Below, one piece after another: positions 25,978-35,287 of a stretch of DNA of 64,000 bases. Source of the DNA: Flavobacteriales bacterium UBA6057 (GTDB taxonomy: Bacteria; Bacteroidota; Bacteroidia; Flavobacteriales_G; Salibacteraceae); the NCBI GenBank assembly GCA_002428995.1, contig DIYJ01000014.1:62001-126000 (forward strand), given 5' to 3'. The notes beneath the pieces are model-generated. The model was not told where the DNA came from, searched no databases, and worked only from the letters and a program-made list of their open reading frames with translations. A program made the position numbers and the translations under genes. The first letter of the stretch is position 1. Each line of letters starts with the position of its first letter.

Positions 25978-26700
25978 GTGATGATAACACAGCGTGTGTT
26001 TTCAGAGTGCGAATGGAGGCGCAACAATACGCAGTTCTTACATCAATCCTTCCGGTGTTTTCAAATGCCGCGATTTTTTTCTTCCTTCCTTTTCCAACCT
26101 CCGGTACTTTCTGTTGTCTCTCCATCAGAACGCCTGACCCAGCCTTTGTCCAAGGACCTGCACATACAGCTCATTGATCGTAGCCAAGCCGGTGATTTAC
26201 GTGCACAACACCGCTTGTTCAACCTGTATGTGAAGGCGATGTACAATACCGTGGTGCGGATTGTTCCAAACACTATGGAGGCAGAAGATGTGGTTCAGGA
26301 AGCCTTTGTAAAGGCCTTCAGAAACCTGCATCGCTTTCAGCGGCAGTCCAGTTTTGGCCACTGGTTGAAGCGGATCATGATCAATACAGCGCTCAATGCG
26401 GTCAAACGCCATCAACGCGATCCATTGTCGCTGAGTGCAGACATTGAAGAACAGAGTGATGAGTTGATGGACATCGAGCCAGATGGGCTACCACCTCCGG
26501 AAGTGGTGCATGATGCGATCAAAGCTTTACCGGAAGGCTGTCGGATCATTTTCACGCTCTATCAGCTGGAGGGCTACGATCAAAAAGAGATAGCGGCCGC
26601 TTTGGAAGTCTCTGTTTCGACCGTGAAAACGCAGTATCGCAGGGCGCGCCTGCTACTGATCGAACAATTGAAGAATTACACACATGAAGGACAACTTTAG
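25978..26700 (+). CDS. ECF-type RNA polymerase sigma factor
   Basis: A 240-residue reading from ATG 25978. Region 2 is clear: QAGDLRAQHRLFNLYVKAMY, then EAEDVVQEAFVKAFRNLHRF. Region 4 follows: LPEGCRIIFTLYQLEGYDQK, then EIAAALEVSVSTVKTQYRRA. The first ~56 residues do not resemble the family, so the true start may be TTG 26146, giving a normal-length 184-residue protein. The stop overlaps the next gene by 17 bases, meaning tight coupling to a putative anti-sigma factor. The operon then continues to a DUF4097-like exported protein. No standard promoter is seen upstream, consistent with control by itself or another alternative sigma factor (inference). Confidence 0.92.
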   Translation: MMITQRVFSECEWRRNNTQFLHQSFRCFQMPRFFSSFLFQPPVLSVVSPSERLTQPLSKDLHIQLIDRSQAGDLRAQHRLFNLYVKAMYNTVVRIVPNTMEAEDVVQEAFVKAFRNLHRFQRQSSFGHWLKRIMINTALNAVKRHQRDPLSLSADIEEQSDELMDIEPDGLPPPEVVHDAIKALPEGCRIIFTLYQLEGYDQKEIAAALEVSVSTVKTQYRRARLLLIEQLKNYTHEGQL

Positions 26701-27250
26701 CGAATACATGAACAAGCAGCGGGAGGCGCTGGACGCAGACCTTCCGAATGAAGGCATGATCTGGGACGGCATAGAGTCTGACATGCTTGTGCACCGCTAC
26801 CAAAAGCGAATGCGCCTTTGGCAAGCGGCAGCCATCGTAGCACTTCTGATCAGCGCAAGCTACATCGGCTGGGACTGGAACAAGGATGCGCAACTGGCAA
26901 AGCAATCTACACCAGCATCCTCGGAGATTGCTCAAGGCCCGATTGCCACTGTTGAAAGCAGTTACCAGGCGCAACTCGCTACGCTCCAGGAGGAACTTGA
27001 GGCGCGTCAGGCAGACCCCGTGCAGCTGGCCTCTTATTATGAAGAATTAAAAACCATTGAAGAAACTGCCCAGGACTTCTCAAAAGACCTGCCCATCACG
27101 AGCAACAAACAGCAGCTGGCGATGATCCTGGTGGACACATACGAGAAGAAAATCCGATTGCTGGAAAAAATGCTCCTCGAGATAGATCGGGAAGAACGCA
27201 GGCGCGGACAGGAAAGCAGAAGAACAAATGATCGAACCACAACATTATGA
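26684..27250 (+). CDS. Putative anti-sigma factor, single-pass membrane protein
   Basis: A 188-residue protein starting 17 bases inside the sigma gene. Residues 1-45 are a soluble, probably cytoplasmic head (NKQREALDADLPNEGMIWDG). One membrane helix is near residues 47-65 (WQAAAIVALLISASYIGWDW). The periplasmic remainder is a long charged helix with heptad-like Leu/Ile spacing, probably coiled coil. There is no zinc-binding HxxxCxxC motif, so it is not a ZAS-type anti-sigma. The call rests on topology, the overlap with an ECF sigma gene, and the common sigma/anti-sigma pairing; the head was not matched to a known anti-sigma fold. Confidence 0.65.
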   Translation: MKDNFSEYMNKQREALDADLPNEGMIWDGIESDMLVHRYQKRMRLWQAAAIVALLISASYIGWDWNKDAQLAKQSTPASSEIAQGPIATVESSYQAQLATLQEELEARQADPVQLASYYEELKTIEETAQDFSKDLPITSNKQQLAMILVDTYEKKIRLLEKMLLEIDREERRRGQESRRTNDRTTTL

Positions 27251-28545
27251 GAACACTATTGATAATGCTGACGCTGCTTAGTGCGCTTGCAGGCACAGCA
27301 TCCAAGGCGAATGAGACCGTTGGTGATACACGCACTACCACAAAGAGCTTTCAGGTGAATGATGATGCCATGTTGAACATAAACGCTCATGAAAGCTCCG
27401 TCAACATCAACACATGGAATGAAAACATAGTGGAAGTGAAGGTGACGGTGTTTGTAGAAGCCTGGAATGAGAAAGACATGGAAACCATGTTTGACCTGTT
27501 GAGCGTGGACATTCAAGGTAACAGCGAGCAAGTTGACATTGTGTCGACCACGCGCCTTCAACACGTGAATGTCAATGACGACCGCATCAAGGTAAAGTCC
27601 AACGGCATGAACGCCAAGGTGAAGAGCTATGAAGTGTCCTATGAGATCAACATGCCCGCCACCAACCACCTCAACATCAAAAACCGCTATGGATCTGTAA
27701 AGCTCGGTGAGCACCGGGCTACTTTGAACGCTGAGCTTTATGAATGCGAAGTCCAGGCCAACAGCCTGCAAACGACCAAAAGCACAATAACCCTGAAATA
27801 CTCCCATGGAAACATGGGAACCATATCGGAAGGAAACCTCGAGCTCTACGAATCAGATATAACCTTGTCATCTGCCAACAACCTGACCTTGGATAGCAAG
27901 TACTCGAGCATGTCGATTGGAAACGTCAAGATCATGAACGCCCAGTGCTACGAAGGTTCTCTGGACATAGGATCTGTAGACAATCTAAGAGGCAGTCAGC
28001 GTTACAGCTCGCTCGACATAGGCGTGGCCAAAGAAGTTGAGTTGGAAACGCATGAAGCATCCATTACCGTTTCAAACACCGACTTGCTGAACCTGAAAGA
28101 CTCTAAGTACTCAACTGTGGAGGCCTCGCTGGCCAAAAGAGTGATAAGTATCAATGGCTATGAAACAAGCCTGGAAGTAGGCAATACAGAGCAGTTCAAC
28201 GCTACCGGAAAGTACTGTAACTACAAAGTCACAAACCTGGGCAAGTCGCTGACGCTAGACGGTTATGAGTCTTCGGTACGCGTAGGTGTGGTGAATGATG
28301 GATTCAAAGAGATCACGATCGATGGCAAGTACATGAGCGCGGAGCTGGGTATCAACCCTAGTGCAGGTTATGCATTGGAAGCAGACGTGAATTATGGCTC
28401 CGTAAGCTACCCCACCAAGCGTTTTGATGTGACATTGCACCGTGAAATCGATGATCGGGTAGAAGTGAAAGCAAAAACACACGGTTACGCAGGTGATGCC
28501 ACGGTGATTGTAACAGGATACGAAACGAGCCTGGAAGTCCAGTAA
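27247..28545 (+). CDS. DUF4097-like exported beta-repeat protein
   Basis: A 432-residue protein whose ATG overlaps the preceding stop (ATGA). Residues 1-20 are a signal peptide. The start of the mature part resembles DUF4097 (VNDDAMLNINAHESSVNINT). From about residue 140 two short strand motifs alternate: YExS (LYECEVQ, LYESDITLSS, CYEGSLDIGS, THEASITVS, GYETSLEVGN, GYESSVRVGV, GYETSLEVQ at the very end) and KYSS (LDSKYSSMSIG, SQRYSSLDIG, DSKYSTVEA, ATGKYCNYKV). This suggests a regular beta-helix or beta-solenoid. Probably periplasmic or outer-membrane attached. Third gene of the sigma operon; DUF4097 proteins commonly sit beside sigma/anti-sigma genes in Bacteroidota. Confidence 0.8.
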   Translation: MRTLLIMLTLLSALAGTASKANETVGDTRTTTKSFQVNDDAMLNINAHESSVNINTWNENIVEVKVTVFVEAWNEKDMETMFDLLSVDIQGNSEQVDIVSTTRLQHVNVNDDRIKVKSNGMNAKVKSYEVSYEINMPATNHLNIKNRYGSVKLGEHRATLNAELYECEVQANSLQTTKSTITLKYSHGNMGTISEGNLELYESDITLSSANNLTLDSKYSSMSIGNVKIMNAQCYEGSLDIGSVDNLRGSQRYSSLDIGVAKEVELETHEASITVSNTDLLNLKDSKYSTVEASLAKRVISINGYETSLEVGNTEQFNATGKYCNYKVTNLGKSLTLDGYESSVRVGVVNDGFKEITIDGKYMSAELGINPSAGYALEADVNYGSVSYPTKRFDVTLHREIDDRVEVKAKTHGYAGDATVIVTGYETSLEVQ

Positions 28546-28566
28546 AGAAGCTGTTTAGTTAGGTTA

Positions 28567-28605
28567 CGCCCGATCTGTGAATGTGAATGCAGTCGGGCGT
28601 TTTTT
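28567..28605 (+). terminator. Terminator of the sigma operon
   Basis: Perfect 7-bp GC-rich stem CGCCCGA/TCGGGCG with a 19-base loop, followed directly by TTTTTT. It begins 22 bases after the stop of the DUF4097-like gene. The loop is long, but the T-run makes it convincing. Confidence 0.75.
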
Positions 28606-28754
28606 GTTTCTGGCCATGATCGTTTCCGATTTCACCCAACTTACTGTAAATTAGTCTATTTCAGTAGGCTGGAGTGTTAATGCTCTGCTGGGAAGCCAAC
28701 AGAAGCATTGGATTTGCGTCTACGCATTCAACCAACTAAGCAATTCCCACACCT

Positions 28755-31172
28755 ATGAAACCACCCGTTCACAATTGGCTAAAAGCACTGCTGGCCCTTC
28801 CCGCATTTCTCTTTTTCTATGCCTCGTTGCATGCGCAGTGCCCTGCTCCCTCTAACCTGAGTTTCACTCCGCTCAGCCCCACCTCGGCTACCTTGAACTG
28901 GACCAGCGGAGGAGCTTCGAACTGGGCCATCGAATACGGCCCAGCCGGCTTCACACAAGGCACAGGAACGAATGTGGCCGCCACCTCTACTTCCACTATT
29001 GTATCAGGCCTCACTCCAAATCTGATGTACGACTTTTATGTCAAGGACAGCTGCGGTGTATCCAGTGTCAGCTCATGGACAGGACCTGATTCCATGCACG
29101 GCACCGTAGTGCTCTGCGATGACTTTGACGACTACAGTCTTCAGCTGGCCGGGCCTCAATCCGTGCTGATCCAGGAATGGGCCGGAGCCGGTGGCGATGC
29201 GGTGATCAGCGATGAGTATTCGAACTCTTCTCCTCATGCACTTAAGATTTATGACAGTGGGCCGGCTACATTCTCGGATGTTGTTGCAGCTGTCGGCACC
29301 ACTACCTCGGGAATTCACAGCGTGAAGTTTGACTTCTTTGTGCCCGACACTTTTGGCGGTTATTACAACATCCTGCACAACTATGTAGGTACCGGAACCA
29401 ATGTCTGGGCGATAGAGGTGTATCTGGATTCGAATGGAACAGCCACCGTCAACGAAGGCTCCAACGGAGCTGGAGTCATTGGCACCTACCAGTTTAACGT
29501 GGGACAATGGAACACGGTGGAGCACATCATCGACCTGGACAGCGACACGGCTTTCATCCTCATCAACGGCTCCTTTACAGATGTTGGCTGGCAGTTTTCG
29601 CTCGGCTCTACCAACTTTGGTGATCAGTTCAACGCGGTGAACTTCTTCTCCGCGGCCAATGTGGGGCAAACTCCGCTTACCTACTTCGACAATTTCTGCA
29701 TGACACTCGCGCCTGTCAATGACGTAGGTGTGGTTCAGTTTGACGCAGTTCCTCCCATTTGCGGAGATAGCTCCTACGGAGTACCGGTTGTGATTCGAAA
29801 CAATGCGATGAATGATCAAACGGGATTTGATGTGGAAGTCGATTTCAGCGGAAGCTCAACAGGCACTCTGAACATCACGTACAATGACGTTTTACAGCCA
29901 GGACAGCTGGATACCATAGAAATGAACAGCATCAATACGCTGGCAGGCGGAAACTGGAATCTGACAGCTTATACAGAGCTGATTGGCGATACTGATCCTT
30001 CCAATGATACGGTTGAGGAAAACTCCGTACCCTTCCTACAGGGAGTTTCAGCCGAATTTGGTCCTGAAGACACCACATTCTGCGACAACCAAAACTTTAG
30101 CATGGTGCTCAATGCCCAGAACAGTGGCGCCACCTACACCTGGAATACGGGGGCGACTTCATCTTCCGTAGTAGCTGATTCAGGTGGCATTTACGCAGTG
30201 ACCGTCACGGCCAACAACGGTTGTACGGCTTCTGATCAGATTGAATTGATTGAGCTGGAGGCGCCTATCGTAGACATTGGGCCGGACATCAACTTCTGCG
30301 AAGGACAGCTCATCCTGTTCTTTCTCAATGCCGGAAACTTTGGTACCGGTTCCACCTACATCTGGTCCAACGGATTGACGACCCAAGTTGCGGAATTCAC
30401 CACCATTGGAATACACAGTGTGACAGTTGAAAATACGGTAGGCTGTACTACCACCGATTCTGCCGAGTTTATCCTGCATCCTGCTCCGGTGATTGGCCTG
30501 AACGATATCAGCATTTGCGGAGGCGACACCGGAATTCTGGACGCTGGAAGCCAGGGTGTTTCCTATGTCTGGAGCGAAGCCGGTGAGACCGACCAAACCC
30601 TGAAAGTCGTACAAAGCGGAACCTACTATGTGACGGTGAGCGATCTGAATTCATGTTCTGCAGTAGACAGCGCTGAGGTGACGGTAAACATTATTCCGTT
30701 TGTAATGCTCGGAGCTGACACCTCCATCACGCAGGGTCAAAGCCTCACCCTGGATGCCGGTTTTGCAGGATCCACCTACGAATGGAACACTTCAGAAACC
30801 ACCCAAACGATCAATGTTACCACAAGCGGAACCTACACCGTCACGGTTACGGATGAAAACGGATGCAGCGGCACTGATGAGATTGTGGTAGATGTGAAAG
30901 TGGGCATACAAGGCCTTTCAGAAAGTACTGTCAGGATATACCCGAACCCGGCAAGGGAACAGGCCTGGATAGAGCTGGATGCAAGCGGGAGCCTGGACAT
31001 ACAGGTGTTCTCACTTGAAGGGCGGAAACTAGCCGAGCTTCAGCACACCGCTTCTGGAGACAACACCTTGATTCCCATTGACTTCTCCAACTACAGCGAA
31101 GGAGTCTACTTCATACAGCTACGGTTGGATGGCATTGACCTGGGGATGTACAGAATACTGAAGGTTGATTAG
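28755..31172 (+). CDS. T9SS cargo protein: FN3, concanavalin-like, Ig-like repeats, type A sorting domain
   Basis: An 805-residue protein. Signal peptide residues 1-27 (LLALPAFLFFYASLHAQ). Then a fibronectin type III domain at about 30-110 (PSNLSFTPLSPTSATLNWTS), a concanavalin-like beta domain at about 120-315 (VKFDFFVPDTFGGYYNILHN), and a CARDB-like domain at about 325-435. Four Ig-like units follow at about 440-715, each with a YxWxxG core and a final TVTDxNGC-type strand. The type A sorting domain closes the protein (VRIYPNPAREQAWIELD, then YSEGVYFIQLRLDG). The domain set suggests binding to carbohydrate or particle surfaces. The stop codon TAG lies inside a copy of the octamer repeat. 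Confidence 0.9.
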   Translation: MKPPVHNWLKALLALPAFLFFYASLHAQCPAPSNLSFTPLSPTSATLNWTSGGASNWAIEYGPAGFTQGTGTNVAATSTSTIVSGLTPNLMYDFYVKDSCGVSSVSSWTGPDSMHGTVVLCDDFDDYSLQLAGPQSVLIQEWAGAGGDAVISDEYSNSSPHALKIYDSGPATFSDVVAAVGTTTSGIHSVKFDFFVPDTFGGYYNILHNYVGTGTNVWAIEVYLDSNGTATVNEGSNGAGVIGTYQFNVGQWNTVEHIIDLDSDTAFILINGSFTDVGWQFSLGSTNFGDQFNAVNFFSAANVGQTPLTYFDNFCMTLAPVNDVGVVQFDAVPPICGDSSYGVPVVIRNNAMNDQTGFDVEVDFSGSSTGTLNITYNDVLQPGQLDTIEMNSINTLAGGNWNLTAYTELIGDTDPSNDTVEENSVPFLQGVSAEFGPEDTTFCDNQNFSMVLNAQNSGATYTWNTGATSSSVVADSGGIYAVTVTANNGCTASDQIELIELEAPIVDIGPDINFCEGQLILFFLNAGNFGTGSTYIWSNGLTTQVAEFTTIGIHSVTVENTVGCTTTDSAEFILHPAPVIGLNDISICGGDTGILDAGSQGVSYVWSEAGETDQTLKVVQSGTYYVTVSDLNSCSAVDSAEVTVNIIPFVMLGADTSITQGQSLTLDAGFAGSTYEWNTSETTQTINVTTSGTYTVTVTDENGCSGTDEIVVDVKVGIQGLSESTVRIYPNPAREQAWIELDASGSLDIQVFSLEGRKLAELQHTASGDNTLIPIDFSNYSEGVYFIQLRLDGIDLGMYRILKVD

Positions 31173-31202
31173 ATCATTAGAAAATGAGATGATTAGATGA
31201 TG
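31167..31202 (+). repeat. Octamer-based intergenic repeat, copy 2
   Basis: Thirty-six bases reading GATTAGAT, CATTAGAA, AATGAGAT, GATTAGAT, GATG; 33 of 36 equal the copy at 7141. Its first octamer contains the stop codon TAG of the preceding gene, so the element supplies the gene's end. Confidence 0.7.
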
Positions 31203-31236
31203 GCTTTGAGTTAAGCCTGAGGGTTTTCAATATCTT

Positions 31237-33651
31237 CTAAAACCGCACTCGGAGGGCACCAATGAAATTCCTTCCTGGAGCGGCTATCCCGGATGAATAG
31301 GGCCTGTAACGCTGATCGGTGATATTCTCAACTCCGGCATTGACCGAAACCCATTCTGTGATCTGATACATGGCTTTCAGGTTGAGGGTGTACCAGGCGG
31401 GTGCGTACGGATTTCCGTTTTCATCGGCAGCGTAGATGAAATCCTTGCTCTGCTCGGATGGAGCCAGCTCGCTGTTCGACACCTCGCCATTGTATTCGGC
31501 ATAGGCGCTCACCTGCAGTCGCTGACGAGAATAAATGAGCTGGGTAACCCCGAACCATGGTGCAGCGTGCCTTAGCGGGGCGGTGGAACCATCGTCCAGT
31601 TCTTCTTCGCCCCGTTGCCAATTGAAGCGACTTGACAGCGTCAGGCTTTTCAGGAACTTCCATTCAACTCCGGCCTGAATTCCGTAAACCTGAGCCTGGG
31701 CCGCGTTTTGGATGGCCTGTACCCGGCTCAACTCAGATCGGTAAAGAATGCTGTCCTGGCCGTTCAACTGAAAATCCCTGCGCACCAGTGCGCGGTCGAG
31801 CAAGGTGTAGAAACCGGTGAAGTCGATCTTGAGCGTTTTGCCAAACACTTTCACAATGCCAAACTCTGCATTGTAAGCATATTCAGCCTGTAGGTCAGCA
31901 TTGGGAACAACCACGGAGCCAGGTTCTGAGGCAAACACCTTTCCGATATCATCCACGTTAGGTGCTCGAAATCCGGTGCTCAGGTTGGCATTGAACTGCC
32001 AGGTTTTGGTCGGTTTGTAGGCGATCCCCAAAGAGCCGTTCAGCGCGTCAGCATCTACGGAAGCCTCGGCAAAGGGCAGTGGGAAAAGGGTCGTGTCGAA
32101 TTCCGTTCGCAGCTGTACGATATTGTAGCGCAGCCCACCGTGCAGAGTCACTTTCTCTGAAGCCTTCAGCTGATGGGTGATGTAGGCAGCATAAGAAGCC
32201 CAGGTGGCGCCATCGGGATAGCGTGAGGCGGTAATGTTCCTGAGTCCGGTGGAAACATCTTCCTCTTCTCCGCGAGAATCAACCACATTGTAAACCCCTT
32301 CCAGCCCATAGAATATTCGATGCCTGGAACCGAACTCCTGTTCAAAATCAAGGTTCGCGGAGAAGGCATCTACCCGCTCTGTTTGATGCTGAAGCAGATC
32401 GGAGCCAAAGTCACGGTCGTGACGACTCTCTCCAAAACGCTGGTAGGCTACCGTAAAACTGGCTTTGTCGTAAATGGTATTCGAATCTGTATGCAGCACA
32501 TTCAAGGTGTGCATCATCCATTCCTGAGGCCCGTAATACCATTCTGCCGACCGCAATTGCCCTCCTCTGTAGCGCGTCAAACGATCATAGCGTGGAACAT
32601 CCGAGGTAGCAGAATAATGAGCTCCGTAGTTCAAATCCCAGTGCTCGTTGGGTTTAAACCGGATCTTCTGCATCAGGTTCATCTGGCTGTAACCTGTGGC
32701 TACCTGCACTTCAGGGTCAGAATTGGCCACTACCAAATCCTCTCCGTTTATCGTGGAAACATACTCCGGCCTGAGGTAATCATCCGGGCCATTGCTGCCC
32801 ATCCGAAGGTCTTCAAAATCACTAACGGTAAAACTGGTGATGAACCCCCATTTCTTCACCCCAATTCCAATTTTCGCATGTGCGGTTTTCTCAAAGTTTG
32901 CGGAAGAAGATCGCAATGTGGCGCTACCCTGAACCAAGGCCTTTCCTTTACTGAGGACCTTTGGCCTCAAGGTGTAAAAACTCATTACCCCTCCAATCGC
33001 ATCACTTCCATAGATCACAGAACCCGGTCCGTGCACTACTTCCGTTTCGTCTACCGCAAAGGGATCGATGGAGATAACGTTTTGCAAGTTTCCACTGCGG
33101 AAAATAGCGTTGTTCATTCGAACTCCGTCTACACTCAACAGCAAACGATTGGTGGCAAAACCTCGAATCATTGGGCTGCCGCCTCCCAACTGGCTTTTCT
33201 GAATGTAAACCTCCCCCGATCGCCCAAGCAAATCGGCTGCGGTCTGTGGATTTTGAAATGCGACTTGCCTTGAGTCGATCAAGGTCATTTTTTGAGGAAT
33301 ATCTCTTCTTAGTTGCTGCCAGCGTGTAGCCGAAACCACCACTTCATCGAGGTTAAAATCATTGGGGTTCAGCAGCAATTGATAACCCAGCGCTTCTAAA
33401 ACCTCGAAGGAAACGGCTCTCAGGTCGTAGCCGAGGCGACTGAAATAAATGGTGTCCGCCCCCTTGAAGTCACTTAAGTCGGCCTGGCCTCGCGAGTTTG
33501 TGATAGCCGAGCGCTGCGTAGAAGGATCGAATATGGCAACTACCTCCAGAGGTTCGAGCGTCACCTCGTCCTTGACGGTAATGGTTTGAGACAACCCCAT
33601 CAAGGTCGTCAACAACATGACCAACAGCAATCCTTCCCTCAAGAACTTCAT
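31237..33651 (-). CDS. TonB-dependent outer-membrane receptor, haem/haemoglobin-receptor-like
   Basis: An 804-residue protein. Residues 1-21 are a signal peptide. A short carboxypeptidase-regulatory-like domain (about 22-100) is shortened but keeps the LGYDLRAVSF strand. The plug starts near residue 108 (NLDEVVVSATRW) and holds PMIRGFATNRLLLSVDGVRM, then NNAIFRSGNLQNVISIDPFA, a pattern typical of the haemoglobin/transferrin/lactoferrin and HmuR-like receptors. The 22-strand barrel ends in a terminal Phe (GALRVRF). It imports a scarce ligand, plausibly haem, using TonB/ExbB/ExbD energy. No haemophore or haem-handling neighbour is present, so the ligand remains an inference. Same strand as glyS upstream, separated by 67 bases. 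Confidence 0.9.
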   Translation of the reverse strand: MKFLREGLLLVMLLTTLMGLSQTITVKDEVTLEPLEVVAIFDPSTQRSAITNSRGQADLSDFKGADTIYFSRLGYDLRAVSFEVLEALGYQLLLNPNDFNLDEVVVSATRWQQLRRDIPQKMTLIDSRQVAFQNPQTAADLLGRSGEVYIQKSQLGGGSPMIRGFATNRLLLSVDGVRMNNAIFRSGNLQNVISIDPFAVDETEVVHGPGSVIYGSDAIGGVMSFYTLRPKVLSKGKALVQGSATLRSSSANFEKTAHAKIGIGVKKWGFITSFTVSDFEDLRMGSNGPDDYLRPEYVSTINGEDLVVANSDPEVQVATGYSQMNLMQKIRFKPNEHWDLNYGAHYSATSDVPRYDRLTRYRGGQLRSAEWYYGPQEWMMHTLNVLHTDSNTIYDKASFTVAYQRFGESRHDRDFGSDLLQHQTERVDAFSANLDFEQEFGSRHRIFYGLEGVYNVVDSRGEEEDVSTGLRNITASRYPDGATWASYAAYITHQLKASEKVTLHGGLRYNIVQLRTEFDTTLFPLPFAEASVDADALNGSLGIAYKPTKTWQFNANLSTGFRAPNVDDIGKVFASEPGSVVVPNADLQAEYAYNAEFGIVKVFGKTLKIDFTGFYTLLDRALVRRDFQLNGQDSILYRSELSRVQAIQNAAQAQVYGIQAGVEWKFLKSLTLSSRFNWQRGEEELDDGSTAPLRHAAPWFGVTQLIYSRQRLQVSAYAEYNGEVSNSELAPSEQSKDFIYAADENGNPYAPAWYTLNLKAMYQITEWVSVNAGVENITDQRYRPYSSGIAAPGRNFIGALRVRF

Positions 33652-33718
33652 TCTACGCTTTCGAAACCTGCCTCGTAAGCAAGAATTACGCCAGAATGGA
33701 CCTAATCAACGAGACTGA

Positions 33719-35236
33719 TTACCCCTTGAGGCGATCCCGGATGATTCCCTCTACCGCTTCGATCTTCACGCGGTCCTGTTGCATGCTGTCGCGCTCGCGA
33801 ATAGTCACCGTGTTGTCTTCCAGGGTTTGGTGATCAACCGTAACGGCAAATGGAGTTCCGATGGCATCTTGCCTGCGGTAGCGCCTTCCGATGGCGTCTT
33901 TTTCATCGTACTGACACATGAAGTCGTGCTTCAAGCCTCCAAGGATTTCACGGGCCTTTTCGGGAAGTCCGTCTTTTTTGAGCAGTGGAAGTACCGCCAC
34001 CTTGTAAGGAGCAAGCTTAACCGGCAACCTCAATACGGTGCGCTCTGATCCGTCTTCCAGTTTTTCTTCCTGGTAGGCATAGGAGAGCATGGCCAGGAAC
34101 ATGCGATCAAGACCAATGCTGGTTTCTACCACATAGGGCACATAGCTTTCGTTGGTCTCAGGATCGAAGTACTGAAGCTTTTTACCGCTGTGCTCCTCGT
34201 GCTGTTTGAGGTCAAAATCCGTGCGCGAGTGAATCCCTTCGAGCTCTTTGAAGCCCATGGGAAAGTTGAATTCAATGTCGGCCGCAGCATTGGCATAGTG
34301 AGCCATTTTCAGGTGATCGTGGAAACGATACTCTGACTCTGGAATTCCCAATGATTTGTGCCAGTTGATGCGTTCCTGCTTCCAGTGCTCATACCACTCC
34401 ATCTCTGTGCCTGGCTTCACAAAAAACTGCATTTCCATCTGCTCAAATTCGCGCATGCGGAAGATGAACTGGCGCGCCACAATCTCGTTGCGGAAGGCTT
34501 TTCCGATCTGCGCAATTCCGAAGGGAAGTTTCATCCGGCCCGTTTTCTGAACGTTGAGGTAGTTCACAAAAATGCCCTGTGCTGTTTCCGGGCGGAGGTA
34601 AATCTTGTTGGCCCCTTCGGCCGTTGATCCCATTTCGGTGCTGAACATAAGGTTGAACTGGCGCACATCCGTCCAGTTACGCGAACCACCTACCGGATCT
34701 GCAATGTCTTCGTCAATGATCAACTGCTTGAAGTCTTCGAGATCTTCCTCTTCCATGCATCGCTTCATGCGCGCCTCAATGACTTCAATCTTATCCAGAT
34801 ATCCTTTCACCCGCGGATTCGTTTGCTGGAACATTTCCGCATCGAAGGAATCTCCAAAGCGCTTGGCAGCCTTCTTTACTTCCTTGGCGATCTTGCCGCG
34901 GATTTTCTCAATATGATCTTCTACCAGCACATCGGCCCGGTAGCGCTTCTTGCTGTCTTTGTTGTCAATCAGGGGATCGTTGAACGCATCTACGTGACCT
35001 GAAGCCTTCCAGGTAGTAGGGTGCATGAAAATGGCTGAGTCGATGCCCACGATGTTCTCATTCATCTGCACCATGCTCTTCCACCAGTATTCCTTGATGT
35101 TTTTCTTCAGCTCAGAGCCCAGTTGGCCGTAGTCATACACAGCACCCAGACCATCATAGATTTCACTGGAGGGAAACACAAAACCATACTCCTTGGCATG
35201 GGAAATCACCTTCTTCAACTTATCCTCTTGTTCCAT
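33719..35236 (-). CDS. glyS: Glycyl-tRNA synthetase, dimeric class II type
   Basis: A 505-residue protein from the ATG at 35236; nine upstream codons are in frame but the family begins near MEQEDKLKKVISHAKEYGFV. It charges tRNA-Gly. This is the single-chain alpha2 (eukaryote/archaea/Bacteroidota) form, not the alpha2beta2 form. Motif 2 is in the FRNEIVARQFIFRMREFEQM stretch and motif 3 in ETSIGLDRMFLAML; the C-terminal anticodon-binding domain starts near LPVKLAPYKVAVLPL. A TAnnTTTG box abuts the start codon. Some databases use glyQS for this form. Confidence 0.96.
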   Translation of the reverse strand: MEQEDKLKKVISHAKEYGFVFPSSEIYDGLGAVYDYGQLGSELKKNIKEYWWKSMVQMNENIVGIDSAIFMHPTTWKASGHVDAFNDPLIDNKDSKKRYRADVLVEDHIEKIRGKIAKEVKKAAKRFGDSFDAEMFQQTNPRVKGYLDKIEVIEARMKRCMEEEDLEDFKQLIIDEDIADPVGGSRNWTDVRQFNLMFSTEMGSTAEGANKIYLRPETAQGIFVNYLNVQKTGRMKLPFGIAQIGKAFRNEIVARQFIFRMREFEQMEMQFFVKPGTEMEWYEHWKQERINWHKSLGIPESEYRFHDHLKMAHYANAAADIEFNFPMGFKELEGIHSRTDFDLKQHEEHSGKKLQYFDPETNESYVPYVVETSIGLDRMFLAMLSYAYQEEKLEDGSERTVLRLPVKLAPYKVAVLPLLKKDGLPEKAREILGGLKHDFMCQYDEKDAIGRRYRRQDAIGTPFAVTVDHQTLEDNTVTIRERDSMQQDRVKIEAVEGIIRDRLKG

Positions 35237-35241
35237 GGCCG

Positions 35242-35249
35242 CAAAAGTA
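35242..35249 (-). promoter_or_regulatory. -7 element abutting the glyS start codon
   Basis: On the minus strand TACTTTTG, then CGGCC, then ATG. It fits TAnnTTTG and, if used, predicts a leaderless or near-leaderless glyS mRNA. The -33 position is not a clear match. Confidence 0.4.
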
Positions 35250-35287
35250 GAAGCACCGCGCAATTGGCGGGAGATAAGTTTACACGG

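Noticed and set aside
32320..33273. Plus-strand open frame of 317 codons opposite the TonB receptor
   Set aside because: Its product looks random, and the minus strand has a clear receptor from signal peptide to terminal Phe.
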